Positions 1 through 7,708 are shown, counted from the first letter of the stretch. The stretch is DNA of 33,276 bases from Peribacillus frigoritolerans (GCF_030676415.1 NZ_JAUUTW010000047.1:1-33276), one strand, 5' to 3'. Numbers and translations: made by a program. Notes: a model not told the origin generated them from the letters alone.

Positions 1-71
1 GATTTATAGGATTTTTTCCCTTCTAAGTACTCTAAAACTGCATTTGATTTTTCGTCTATCGTATATTTAGT

Positions 72-124
72 CAAAAAAACTGCACCTCCAATTGTTAGAT
101 GTTGTCTAACAATTGGGGTGCAGT
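72..124 (-). terminator. intrinsic terminator, minus-strand polarity
   Basis: A stem of about 20 bp (ACTGCACC.CCAATTGTTAGA paired with its near-perfect complement) closes a very short loop. Read on the minus strand it is followed by a run of seven T. No minus-strand gene lies directly to its right, so it may be bidirectional or left over from a lost gene. Confidence 0.65.
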
Positions 125-128
125 TCAT

Positions 129-180
129 TAAGGCAGCTCTTTTTTTGCATCGGGGCAGGTTAATTTAAGAAGGAATTGAA
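129..180 (+). repeat. partial copy of a 3'-end/intergenic element (AAGGCAGCTC-T7 ... GGGGCAGGTTA)
   Basis: AAGGCAGCTCTTTTTTT is followed 11 nt later by GGGGCAGGTTAATTTAA. The same two-part arrangement occurs complete at 8129-8215 and diverged at 10489-10545. Here the left arm of the terminator stem is missing, so only the right half of the element is present. Confidence 0.45.
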
Positions 181-298
181 ATTCATATATTTTGATATTA
201 TGAGATAATGAAAAAGCTCTAAGATTTTGAAGGTAATACGGGGGATCGTACGACAATATAATTGATTGGAAATTGGACAATTAGTGGTGGTGGACAGG

Positions 299-553
299 GT
301 GAAAAAATGGGAAAATGTAGCGAATGGCAGTTCGATTTTTATTGTACTAACTTTCCTTCCTCCTTATCTAGATATAATTGGTTTTTCTTTTTGGCTTAAA
401 TCAGTATGTATAATTGCCGTACTTTTTGGTGTTCTTTCAATTGTATCTAAAATCAAATTCCTTCAGAAACAGGTAACAAATAAAGTAGGCTGGTTGACTT
501 TGATTTCAGCTTTTATATTCGTAACGTTATTGTCTGAATTTATTATTAAATAA
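299..553 (+). CDS. small hypothetical membrane protein
   Basis: About 84 residues with three hydrophobic segments (roughly residues 10-30, 33-50 and 62-82), so a small integral membrane protein of unknown function. The frame is open from a TTG at 266, but that start has no ribosome binding site. The GTG at 299 begins a more typical M-K-K-W-E sequence and has a weak GGTGG upstream, so it is preferred. No family recognised. It stands alone between two intergenic repeat elements; a copy of the GGTGC-type downstream element begins about 15 nt after the stop. Confidence 0.55.
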   Translation: MKKWENVANGSSIFIVLTFLPPYLDIIGFSFWLKSVCIIAVLFGVLSIVSKIKFLQKQVTNKVGWLTLISAFIFVTLLSEFIIK

Positions 554-734
554 TTTATTCAACTAACAGGTGCATTACTTCGATAAGGAAGGTGGCTGAG
601 GCAAGGGGTAGGATAGTGTAAGAAGCTTTCAATTAACGCCCGTGGGTCTTCTTTGGCATTATCATTTTTCGGAGTTTGAGAAGTTTATTTTAATGGTAGT
701 TTAATAACAGACTATTTTGGTTTGGTTGGGATAA
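554..734. other. intergenic stretch with a diverged GGTGC element
   Basis: Starts with CAGGTGCATTACTTCGATAAGG shortened here to its GGTGC core at about 567, a motif that recurs after other gene ends in this window. A weak AAGAAG/CTTCTT pairing (620-653) is the only other structure seen. No coding region supported. Confidence 0.3.
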
Positions 735-764
735 TAACGAAAGAGCTGTCTTGATTGACAGCTC
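735..764 (-). terminator. terminator of the repeat-protein gene
   Basis: GAGCTGTC and GACAGCTC form a perfect 8-bp stem with a 6-nt loop (743-764). On the minus strand it is followed by TTTCGTTATT, about 20 nt after the stop codon of the minus-strand gene to the right. Confidence 0.65.
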
Positions 765-785
765 CTAACCTCAAAAACGTATGTG

Positions 786-1184
786 TTATCTTTTTTTCGG
801 CCCTTTTTTCCCTTTGGCACCTTTGGCGCCTTTGCCCTGTTTCCCCTCACCGGTTCCCGCTGAGTCTCCTCCTTCATGAGAACCTTTATGGCCTTTAGGT
901 TCCGAGATCTCCTCGGTTTGCACTGACTCGGTGGAGGATGTACCATCTTTCGGCCCTTTTTTCCCTTTGGCACCTTTGCCCTGTTTCCCCTCACCGGTTC
1001 CCGCTGAGTCTCCTCCTTCATGAGAACCTTTATGGCCTTTAGGTTCCGAGATCTCCTCGGTTTGCACTGACTCGGTAGAGGCTGTATCATCTTTCGGTCC
1101 TTTTTTCCCTTTGGCGTCTTTGCCTTCTGTTACCTCTTGAGTTGCACGCACTGGCTGTTCTTTTTTATTAGATTTTTTCTTCAT
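786..1184 (-). CDS. glycine/lysine-rich tandem-repeat protein, possibly spore-associated
   Basis: 132 residues, highly charged and low complexity, starting M-K-K-K-S-N-K-K-E. Blocks of GKKGPK, PKGHKGSHEGG and GTGEGKQGKG alternate with a serine/threonine/glutamate stretch. The body is two copies of a 48-51-residue unit; at DNA level the unit starts near 799, 952 and 1096 (spacings 153 and 144 bp), the third being partial. No signal peptide or membrane segment. The start has a weak SD (GATGGTG). An overlapping frame is also open because the repeat length is a multiple of three, but this frame has the better start and a terminator right after its stop. Collagen-like or coat-type low-complexity proteins of spore formers look similar; function is not established. 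Confidence 0.6.
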   Translation of the reverse strand: MKKKSNKKEQPVRATQEVTEGKDAKGKKGPKDDTASTESVQTEEISEPKGHKGSHEGGDSAGTGEGKQGKGAKGKKGPKDGTSSTESVQTEEISEPKGHKGSHEGGDSAGTGEGKQGKGAKGAKGKKGPKKR

Positions 1185-1391
1185 TTTTTCACCATCTTAT
1201 TAAATTTATTTTCTTGTTTAACTTATGAAAAAAATCCGAAATTTGATTAGACTCCAATACATTTATTTTTGCAAAGAGTTTTGATCCATATCTAAAAGAG
1301 TAAATTCAGTCGCGAAACTTTCTCATCCTATTTAGCAAACAACCATCTGTATTTTCATTTTCCCCTGTCACAAAATCCGTCATGTAATAGG

Positions 1392-1580
1392 TCAAATATT
1401 GGCATAATGATTGTTTGTTGATAACAATAACTCGTCCACATAATACACACCTTTAGGTATTTGGTCTAGCAAAAGTACGGTTAATGAAAAACGTAGATAC
1501 TGCACGCCAAGTTGGACCATCCATTCCTCCAATTCATCTGTTAGATGCTGAGCAAATTTCTCACATGGATTTAGCGCCAT
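1392..1580 (-). CDS. doubtful small hypothetical protein
   Basis: 62 codons from an ATG preceded by AGGGGTAAGAG, a plausible but close SD. The product is mildly acidic at the N terminus with a hydrophobic stretch near residues 30-40 and no recognised motif. If it is not real, the whole 1185-1840 interval is gene-free; nothing else was seen in that interval apart from AT-rich DNA. Confidence 0.35.
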   Translation of the reverse strand: MALNPCEKFAQHLTDELEEWMVQLGVQYLRFSLTVLLLDQIPKGVYYVDELLLSTNNHYANI

Positions 1581-1840
1581 CTCTTACCCCTGCTATTCAA
1601 TACCCTTCAGCTATTTTAAAAGGCGTTCTCTGCTTCGAATAAAGTACTTTTTTTAAACTATCCATTATTCTGGTCATAAAGTTCATTCAGTAATTTCAGT
1701 GAATTCTAAAGGTTAGTGCATATACACATTTTTGATGAATTTCAGTCTTATTGATAAAGATGGACATTTCCCACGACACAATGTCATTCCATGACACATA
1801 TACATACAGGGTAAATGATTATATAGGAAGGGGCAACATT

Positions 1841-2377
1841 ATGAATAAGGAATGGTTAACTAATTTGGTTGGGAAAGTTCTAAAGGTAGATAGAGGAGGG
1901 CCGGAATCTCGGACAGGATTATTATTAGGCGTATACGATGATCACTTATCGATTTTAACTGAGCAAGAAGGTGTTATCTACTATAAAATCGACCACATCA
2001 AAAGTATTACCGAGAATGTAAAGAAGGGGTTCAAATTTCAACTGGAAATCCCTGAAGATTTTACTTTTAAAACAGCTGCAACTTTTAAAGGCTTACTAGA
2101 TGACCTCAGAAATCAATGGGTAAATATTAACCGAGGCGGTCCCGAGAAGCTTGAAGGCGTACTTCATGATATTAATGATGAATTCATAACGTTAATACTA
2201 AACGAAGAAGTTATTCGCCTGTCAATGTTCCATATCCGCAGCATCAGTTACGGGGCAAGAGTAGAGAAACCAAAAGAAGATGAAAAATCAGAAAATAATA
2301 AAGATAATAAAGATAATAAAGACGATGGAAAAGCGGAAAAAAATAAAGATAATAAAGCAGAAGAAAAAGAAAAATAG
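1841..2377 (+). CDS. spore coat protein, CotB-like (two-module, charged tail)
   Basis: 178 residues. Residues 1-50 and about 85-140 are two copies of the CotB module. Both carry the RGGPE signature (DRGGPESRTG and NRGGPEKLEG) and end in an IDHIKSI / MFHIRSI segment, closely matching B. subtilis CotB. The C-terminal 35 residues are almost only K, D, E and N repeats (DNKDNKDD), a shorter counterpart of the Ser/Lys-rich CotB tail. The frame opens 30 codons earlier, but the ATG used here has GGAAGGGG about 8 nt upstream. First gene of the coat/transporter cluster; expected to be made in the mother cell late in sporulation, though no convincing SigK promoter could be read by eye. Shorter than B. 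subtilis CotB (380 aa), hence CotB-like. Confidence 0.85.
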   Translation: MNKEWLTNLVGKVLKVDRGGPESRTGLLLGVYDDHLSILTEQEGVIYYKIDHIKSITENVKKGFKFQLEIPEDFTFKTAATFKGLLDDLRNQWVNINRGGPEKLEGVLHDINDEFITLILNEEVIRLSMFHIRSISYGARVEKPKEDEKSENNKDNKDNKDDGKAEKNKDNKAEEKEK

Positions 2378-2396
2378 TATATCCCATAAATGATGT

Positions 2397-2418
2397 GTCG
2401 CTTCTGGGCAGAAGCGAC
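2397..2418 (+). other. intercistronic stem-loop
   Basis: GTCGCTTC and GAAGCGAC form a perfect 8-bp stem with a 6-nt loop between the two CotB-like genes. No T-tract follows, so it is not a normal terminator; an mRNA-stability or processing element is possible. Confidence 0.5.
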
Positions 2419-2446
2419 CATCCAATTAATAAGGGGGACTCATCAG

Positions 2447-3880
2447 ATGGAAAAACAAAATTTTCAAGAGGCACTTAATTCAATGATAGGTTTTAATATT
2501 AGTATTATTTCCGATGATAAAACCGTTCATAATGGGGTGGTACTTGAAGTGAAAAGCGACTTTATTGTCATTCAAATGAATCCAAATAAACAATGTTATT
2601 TTAACTTAAATCAGGTTTATGCCTTATCAAAAGACACCAAAGAATTCCAGGTTCAAATACATGACCATGAACCAATACAGACACAAAGTTTTACAGAATT
2701 AATAAATGAACTCAAAGGTCATTGGGTGACAATAAACAGAGATAATAATCTATCCTTTGATGGATTTTTAAGTGCCGTAACTAATAATTATGTCGTTTTA
2801 TTAAATAAGGATAAACAACTTTATGTCCAATTATCAAATATACTCTATATTTTCAAAGGAATAGATAATAAGGAATCGTCAGAGAACAAACAACAGGAAA
2901 ATAAGGACGAAAAAACTGATAATAAGCAGTCAGAGGCAGATCAAGTTAAGGAAAGTGATTCCGTGTTGAAGGAAGACACTGAAGTTAATTCCAAAGGGAA
3001 GGAAGAGCCGGTTGAACAGAGACAAGAACAGGACATTTTAACTATTGGAAAAGAAGAACTAGCTTTTGCATATCCAAGAGTTTTATCTGACGTGAAAGAA
3101 GAACCGACTGTTCAATCTACAGTAAATGAAGTGGACAAAGATCAATCCAATGTAAAAGAAAGTACGGATAAATATAAGAAACAAAAATCCCCTGAAAAAA
3201 ACAAAAAAGAAAGTAAGAAGGAAAAATCTTCAGCAACTAATCCTGAAATAAGTGCACATCCGGAAGTTTTATCTGACGTGAAAGAAGAACCGACTGTTCA
3301 ATCTACAGTAAATGAAGTGAACAAAGATCAATCCAATGTAAAAGAAAGTACGGATAAATATAAGAAACAAAAATCCCCTGAAAAAAACAAAAAAGAAAGT
3401 AAGAAGGAAAAATCTTCAGCAACTAATCCTGAAATAAGTGCACATCCGGAAGTTTTATCTGACGTGAAAGAAGAACCGACTGTTCAATCTACAGTAAATG
3501 AAGTGAACAAAGATCAATCCAATGTAAAGAAAAGTACGGATAAAAAATATAAGAAACAAAAATCCCTTGAAAAAAAGAAAAAAGAAAGTAAGAAGGAAAA
3601 ACCTGCAGAAACTAATAAAAAAGATAAACAAGAGGCAATCCAAGAAAACCTGACAGAAGAATTCAGGAACTCAAGCCCTCAAGAAATAGACGAACAATCC
3701 GCAAAGAAAAATGATTTAAAAGAAAAAAGGAAATTGATAGATAAGAAATATTACGAATTAATGAAGTCCACTGAAAAAATGTATACAGAGAACGTAAATC
3801 AAAAAACCGAATATTATTCATTGATGAAATTTGCTGAGAGAATGCATGGGAAATTGAAGGCAAAACGGTTAAAGCCTTAA
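2447..3880 (+). CDS. CotB-like coat protein with long lysine-rich repeat tail
   Basis: 477 residues. The N-terminal 140 residues hold two diverged CotB-type modules; the second (HWVTINRDNN... to ...NILYIF) aligns with the second module of the preceding protein but has lost the GGPE signature. Residues about 150-400 are highly charged and contain three copies of a 62-residue unit (VLSDVKEEPTVQ ... KKESKKEK). The last 55 residues are a Tyr/Met/Lys-rich segment with two related YYxLMKxxExM motifs. The ATG is preceded by AAGGGGG at good spacing; an upstream in-frame ATG lies in the intercistronic hairpin and is not preferred. Follows the first CotB-like gene by about 70 nt. Tail expansion is as in CotB, but Lys/Glu replaces Ser. 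A structural, probably cross-linked or phosphorylated coat protein is inferred. Confidence 0.8.
   Translation: MEKQNFQEALNSMIGFNISIISDDKTVHNGVVLEVKSDFIVIQMNPNKQCYFNLNQVYALSKDTKEFQVQIHDHEPIQTQSFTELINELKGHWVTINRDNNLSFDGFLSAVTNNYVVLLNKDKQLYVQLSNILYIFKGIDNKESSENKQQENKDEKTDNKQSEADQVKESDSVLKEDTEVNSKGKEEPVEQRQEQDILTIGKEELAFAYPRVLSDVKEEPTVQSTVNEVDKDQSNVKESTDKYKKQKSPEKNKKESKKEKSSATNPEISAHPEVLSDVKEEPTVQSTVNEVNKDQSNVKESTDKYKKQKSPEKNKKESKKEKSSATNPEISAHPEVLSDVKEEPTVQSTVNEVNKDQSNVKKSTDKKYKKQKSLEKKKKESKKEKPAETNKKDKQEAIQENLTEEFRNSSPQEIDEQSAKKNDLKEKRKLIDKKYYELMKSTEKMYTENVNQKTEYYSLMKFAERMHGKLKAKRLKP
3078..3605 (+). repeat. three in-frame 186-bp tandem repeats
   Basis: TTTTATCTGACGTGAAAG recurs at 3081, 3267 and 3453, exactly 186 bp (62 codons) apart. 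Units one and two are nearly identical at nucleotide level; the third has a few substitutions and one extra Lys codon. This implies recent in-frame unit duplication and likely length variation between strains. Confidence 0.9.
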
Positions 3881-3916
3881 GATACAATTCAAGGCTAATT
3901 GAAAGGAGGACATGGA

Positions 3917-4048
3917 ATGATGATTTTGTTTTTTTCTGTAATTGGGGGAGTCTTCTATTCTTTTTTTGTAAAACCTCAAAATCAAACCACTCCTGATACC
4001 GTAAAAATTACACCATCCAAAAACAAGGCGGCGGAGGTAAATGCTTAG
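3917..4048 (+). CDS. 43-residue single-pass membrane peptide
   Basis: Starts ATG-ATG with an excellent AAGGAGG seven nt upstream. One hydrophobic segment (about residues 3-18, MILFFSVIGGVFYSFFV) is followed by a 25-residue polar tail. Its stop overlaps the ATG of the transporter gene by 8 nt, so translation is probably coupled. Family not recognised; a small subunit or assembly factor of the transporter is a reasonable guess from the overlap only. Too short for most gene callers. Confidence 0.7.
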   Translation: MMILFFSVIGGVFYSFFVKPQNQTTPDTVKITPSKNKAAEVNA

Positions 4049-5396
4049 TTCACAAATTGTCTTGATGACAATAATTTTCACTTTAACAATTATTCTCATG
4101 TTATGGAGACCATTTGGGATTAATGAAACGATACCTACTACAATAGGTGCCTTGACTGTATTAGTTGCAGGCATTGTTCCTTGGATGGATGTTTTAAATA
4201 TATTTGATATTATCAGGGGCGCTTCTTTAACCATATTATCCACCATAATGATGTCTATTGTACTTGAGAGCATTGGTTTTTTTCGGTGGATTGCTTTAAA
4301 TATCATCATCCGGTCTAAGGGTTCAGGGGTTAGATTATTCGTTTATACTAATCTCCTATGTTTTTTCATGACAATGTTTTTCAATAACGATGGAAGTATC
4401 CTTATCACAACACCTATCATTATTCACATTGTAACGTTACTAAAGATTAAACCTCACCAAAAAATCCCCTTTCTAATATCAGGAGCTCTAATTGCAACGG
4501 CAGCGAGTGCCCCAATAGCAGTAAGCAATATTTCCAATTTGATTGCACTAAAAATTGTAGGACTTAGCCTTAATAGTTATATCAATATGATGTTTGTTCC
4601 TTCAATGATAGGGATTTTAACAATCGGGTTATTACTTTATCTATATTTTAAGAAGGACCTTCCAAGGAAAATTCCCAGTGTACCTGTAAAATGGGATAAA
4701 ACCTTTTCACGCTATGTGCAAACTCATCCACTCGATGTTAAACAACAATCCGAAGATAATGATTGGAAGTTGTTTAAAATGAGTTTTGCAATCGTCATTT
4801 TAACTCGGGCGAGCTTCTTCGCACTTACACCATTTGGGGTTCCCTTGGAATTGATCGGTATGGTGGGAGCGTTCCTATTGATATTACTGAGATGGTATAA
4901 AACCAAAACTGGTCTTAGCGATATTGTAAAGAAAACACCCTGGCATGTTCTTTTATTCGCTTTCAATATGTACGTGCTGGTATATGGTTTGAAGAATGTT
5001 GGCTTGAATGATTATATAGTCAGCAATTTAAAACCCTTAATTATGGACAGCCCATTCAACGCTACCATGATCATGGGCATATTATTAACTATCCTATCCA
5101 ATTTATTTAACAATCTTCCTGCAGTTATGATAGGGACTTTGTCGATAACAGAGATGGGATTGGATCCTCACCTTGTACAAGTTGCTTATCTTGCTAACGT
5201 GATTGGAAGCGATATAGGTGCTTTGTTAACGCCTGTTGGTACGCTGGCTACATTAATTTGGATGTATATATTGAAGAAACACTCCATCAATATCTCCTGG
5301 GGAAAGTATCTTAGGGTTACCTTTTTGATAATTCCTATAGGGTTAATCGTAAGTTTAGTCTCGCTGTATTTTTGGACCACTTGGTTATTAAAGTAG
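4041..5396 (+). CDS. ArsB-type (ArsB/NhaD superfamily) anion transporter
   Basis: 451 residues, about 10-12 membrane segments. The two ArsB half-repeats are visible: FFNNDG (about 113-118) with ATAASAPIAVSN (152-163) in the first half, and NNLP (357-360) with GSDIGALLTPVGTLATL (389-405) in the second, matching the FANDG and DLGPKITPIGSLATLLW regions of arsenite antiporter ArsB. It has no SD of its own beyond GGCGGAGG and overlaps the preceding micro-ORF. No arsR, arsA, arsC or ACR3 gene is adjacent; instead it lies inside a coat-protein cluster. The substrate may therefore be arsenite/antimonite or another anion. Only family membership is supported by sequence; a role in the sporulating cell is inferred from neighbours. 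Confidence 0.85.
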   Translation: MLSSQIVLMTIIFTLTIILMLWRPFGINETIPTTIGALTVLVAGIVPWMDVLNIFDIIRGASLTILSTIMMSIVLESIGFFRWIALNIIIRSKGSGVRLFVYTNLLCFFMTMFFNNDGSILITTPIIIHIVTLLKIKPHQKIPFLISGALIATAASAPIAVSNISNLIALKIVGLSLNSYINMMFVPSMIGILTIGLLLYLYFKKDLPRKIPSVPVKWDKTFSRYVQTHPLDVKQQSEDNDWKLFKMSFAIVILTRASFFALTPFGVPLELIGMVGAFLLILLRWYKTKTGLSDIVKKTPWHVLLFAFNMYVLVYGLKNVGLNDYIVSNLKPLIMDSPFNATMIMGILLTILSNLFNNLPAVMIGTLSITEMGLDPHLVQVAYLANVIGSDIGALLTPVGTLATLIWMYILKKHSINISWGKYLRVTFLIIPIGLIVSLVSLYFWTTWLLK

Positions 5397-5411
5397 GAAG
5401 GAGGGGTGATT

Positions 5412-6080
5412 ATGAATAAAATCTTACAAAATCTCAGAGGAAAAACAATTAAAATAGAAATTTCCGGAAAAAAAATCTTTTTCGGTACACTGGTTGATAC
5501 TGGTACTGATGTAGTGGTTATCTTTAATGGACAGGATTTTGTGTATCTTCCAATAATTCATATTCAAAATTGCAAAGTAAATACTACGGAAAACGAGGAG
5601 ATTTCCCTTCCTGTAGACTCACCTGGAATTGAATCTGAGGAAGAATTATCACTACGAAAAACTCTTTTATCCGCGAAAGGGATGTTCACGGAAGTATACG
5701 TGACTGGTAACCAGCCTTTACATGGTTATATAACAAGGGTGATGAATAATTACTTTGAATTCTATTCACCAGTTTACAAGACTATGTATATACCTTTAAA
5801 TCATTTAAAGTGGATTATCCCATACACAGACAATCAAACTCCTTATGGCTTAAGTAACAAGGATCTTCCTGTACATCCATCAAAACTTTCAATGGCAAGA
5901 ACCTTTGACGTACAAATGGAAAAACTGATTGGTAGCTTAATTATTTTTAATATAGGCGAAAACTCCAATTTAATTGGACAAATTAATAAGTTAGAAGATA
6001 ATTTTGTTGAACTTATTACGGCAAGGGAAGAACCTGTATATTTAAATCTTCATCATATTAAAACAGTTCATCTACCCTGA
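5412..6080 (+). CDS. CotB/DUF2642-like coat protein, three modules
   Basis: 222 residues without a charged tail. Three copies of the same roughly 50-residue beta-rich module end in YLPIIHIQ, YIPLNHLK and YLNLHHIK, with a conserved glycine (FFGTL, LHGYI, LIGQI) in the middle of each. The first module resembles DUF2642 proteins found with spore coats. The ATG is preferred over the GTG six nt earlier because that GTG lies inside the SD (AAGGAGGGG). Starts 15 nt after the transporter stop and is followed at once by an intrinsic terminator, so it closes the cluster. Function inferred as structural coat protein. Confidence 0.75.
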   Translation: MNKILQNLRGKTIKIEISGKKIFFGTLVDTGTDVVVIFNGQDFVYLPIIHIQNCKVNTTENEEISLPVDSPGIESEEELSLRKTLLSAKGMFTEVYVTGNQPLHGYITRVMNNYFEFYSPVYKTMYIPLNHLKWIIPYTDNQTPYGLSNKDLPVHPSKLSMARTFDVQMEKLIGSLIIFNIGENSNLIGQINKLEDNFVELITAREEPVYLNLHHIKTVHLP

Positions 6081-6083
6081 ATT

Positions 6084-6111
6084 AAAGGCAGCAAATTTGC
6101 TGCCTTTTTAA
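6084..6111 (+). terminator. terminator of the CotB/ArsB cluster
   Basis: AAAGGCAGC-AAATT-TGCTGCCTTTTT: a 9-bp stem and T-run directly after the stop of the last cluster gene. Confidence 0.9.
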
Positions 6112-6372
6112 TATTCCTTCTCTAAAGCGTAAACAAGGTGAGAATACTTTACGAAAAAACCACTTCTTACATAATGAATCTTTTAGTGAAAAATTGGGGT
6201 TTTGTTAAATTCGCTTTATTTTCCCCTCATTTGATTATGGCTGGTGGCTTTGTCCATGGGGTGGTCGGAACCAAGGGAGTTTTTGTACTACCGATGAGAT
6301 TGTGAATGAAAATATTTAAAGTAACGGGTGCTTTACCCAAATTGGTTTTTAAGTAAGTAAAAATAAAAGCAG
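6112..6372. other. intergenic stretch with an unsupported 39-codon frame
   Basis: A GTG-initiated plus-strand frame (6186-6305) encodes a hydrophobic Gly/Val-rich peptide, but it has no ribosome binding site and no recognised homology; it could be chance or a gene tail. About 20 nt after its stop comes a copy of the GGTGC motif (CGGGTGCTTTACCC, 6325), which elsewhere in the window follows gene ends. Nothing else seen. Confidence 0.25.
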
Positions 6373-6373
6373 A

Positions 6374-6400
6374 CGGTACAGTGAGAATTCTCCTGTACCG
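6374..6400. terminator. bidirectional terminator
   Basis: CGGTACA and TGTACCG arms enclose GAGAATTCTC, itself a palindrome, giving a near-continuous hairpin. TATTTTT follows on the plus strand and GCTTTTATTTTT on the minus strand. It serves the minus-strand oxidoreductase. Confidence 0.7.
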
Positions 6401-6454
6401 CCTATTTTTAAATGAACATAAAGTTGCTGAGGCATTTCAAATGTTTATATAATA

Positions 6455-7450
6455 TTACCAACTATTTCTCAAAACAATTTTTCCTATCGCCTTTCCTGAC
6501 TCCATGTACTCATGGGCTTTTGAGACTTCATCAAACGTAAACATGTTTGAATCCACAAGCGGGTGCAGCTTACCTTCCTCAACTACCCTGGCAACCTTCT
6601 TCAAAATTTCTCCATAATGCTTATGCATGTCCTTATTTAATATCTTCAACAACATAAAGGTAACATGTAGAGAAAGTCCCTTGGAATGCACTGGGGAGAG
6701 GTCATGAGTGGAACGCGTAGCAATGGCTGCTATTGTTCCATGTACCGCGGCCGCCTCAAAAGAGCGATCAAGGTTTTCCCCCCCTACCGTGTCAAACACA
6801 ACGTCAAATCCTTTTCCGTCTGTATATTTTTGTACATAGTCGTGTACGCTTTCTTCTCGATAATTAATAGTTACATCTGCACCGAGGCGCGTGCCAATCT
6901 CCAGCTTCTCTTGCGAAGAGGCAGTTGTAAAGACTGTCGCGCCTCTCCATTTGGCTAGCTGAATGGCAATGTGTCCTACACCGCCGGTGGCTGCATGGAT
7001 CAGTATATCTTGTCCAGGGACAAGATTTGCCCGATTAAATAATGCTTCCCAAGCAGTAATGGCAACTAAAGGTAAAGCTGCGGCTTCTTCCATCGTCAAA
7101 TTTTTCGGCTTGTGAGCAAGTAAATCGACATCTGCTAGCATGAACTCTGCAAGTGCACCGCCAGTCCCTTTAAAACCTCCCGCGCATCCAAACACTTCAT
7201 CTCCAACTTTAAACTCAGTTACTCCTTCACCCAATGCAGATACCAAACCTGCAACATCCCCATGTAATACGGCTGGAAACTCGGGGGCAACGGCTGGAAC
7301 TGCACCAGCACGGACTTTCGTATCAATAGGATTTACACTTGTAGCCTTGACTTGAATAAGTACATGTCCAGGTTTTAGTTCAGGTTTTGAAACCTCTTTA
7401 AATTGAAATACCGATGGTTCACCAAAGGATTGAATAATTTGTGCTTTCAC
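6455..7450 (-). CDS. NADPH:quinone oxidoreductase-like MDR-family enzyme
   Basis: 331 residues, zinc-independent medium-chain dehydrogenase/reductase of the QOR type. GroES-like N-terminal domain (NPIDTKVR, then HGDVAGLV), a Rossmann fold with the nucleotide motif HAATGGVGHIAIQLAK (about 150-165), and the C-terminal GKAIGKIVL signature. No structural-zinc cysteine cluster. Probably reduces quinones or alpha,beta-unsaturated carbonyls with NADPH in the cytosol. The second GTG of the frame is taken as start because TAGGAG lies eight nt before it. Transcribed away from an HxlR/DUF24 regulator, the arrangement known for QorR-qor2 in Corynebacterium, so electrophile- or quinone-induced expression is a reasonable inference. 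Confidence 0.85.
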   Translation of the reverse strand: MKAQIIQSFGEPSVFQFKEVSKPELKPGHVLIQVKATSVNPIDTKVRAGAVPAVAPEFPAVLHGDVAGLVSALGEGVTEFKVGDEVFGCAGGFKGTGGALAEFMLADVDLLAHKPKNLTMEEAAALPLVAITAWEALFNRANLVPGQDILIHAATGGVGHIAIQLAKWRGATVFTTASSQEKLEIGTRLGADVTINYREESVHDYVQKYTDGKGFDVVFDTVGGENLDRSFEAAAVHGTIAAIATRSTHDLSPVHSKGLSLHVTFMLLKILNKDMHKHYGEILKKVARVVEEGKLHPLVDSNMFTFDEVSKAHEYMESGKAIGKIVLRNSW

Positions 7451-7690
7451 TCTAGTCACTCCTATTTATTTTTTATGGGAAAATGTCTCATTACCTATGC
7501 ATGTTAATGATGAATTAATAGAAGCAGAATTTCTTGACATTACCATCCGATTTTTTTAGTAACACCTTTAGGGTTGAAGAGTATGAAAAGAACGAATATT
7601 CCGTCTCCTCTCACAAAATCAATCATACTTTATATAATATAAAATTAAAAGTACGCAGATTTTTGTTTAATAGAATAAAATTTGTAATAT

Positions 7691-7708
7691 AGTATACAAT
7701 TTGATACT
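7691..7708. promoter_or_regulatory. candidate HxlR-type operator
   Basis: AGTATACAATTTGATACT is an imperfect palindrome (14 of 18 positions symmetric; AGTAT/ATACT arms) 20 bp before the regulator start and inside the divergent intergenic region. DUF24 regulators bind short AT-rich dyads of this kind; assignment is inferred. Confidence 0.4.

Noticed and set aside
701..1090. 129-codon minus-strand frame overlapping the Gly/Lys repeat gene
   Set aside because: It stays open only because the repeat length is a multiple of three; Arg/Pro-rich product, no SD, and it runs through the terminator of the better-supported frame.
1751..1840. Upstream extension of the first CotB-like protein
   Set aside because: No SD before the earlier starts; the ATG at 1841 has one, and the CotB module begins there.
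3869..4309. 146-codon minus-strand frame
   Set aside because: Antisense to the micro-ORF and the ArsB-type gene, whose plus-strand frames have proper SDs and family motifs.
6686..6958. 90-codon plus-strand frame
   Set aside because: Lies wholly antisense inside the quinone-oxidoreductase gene, with no SD or recognisable product.
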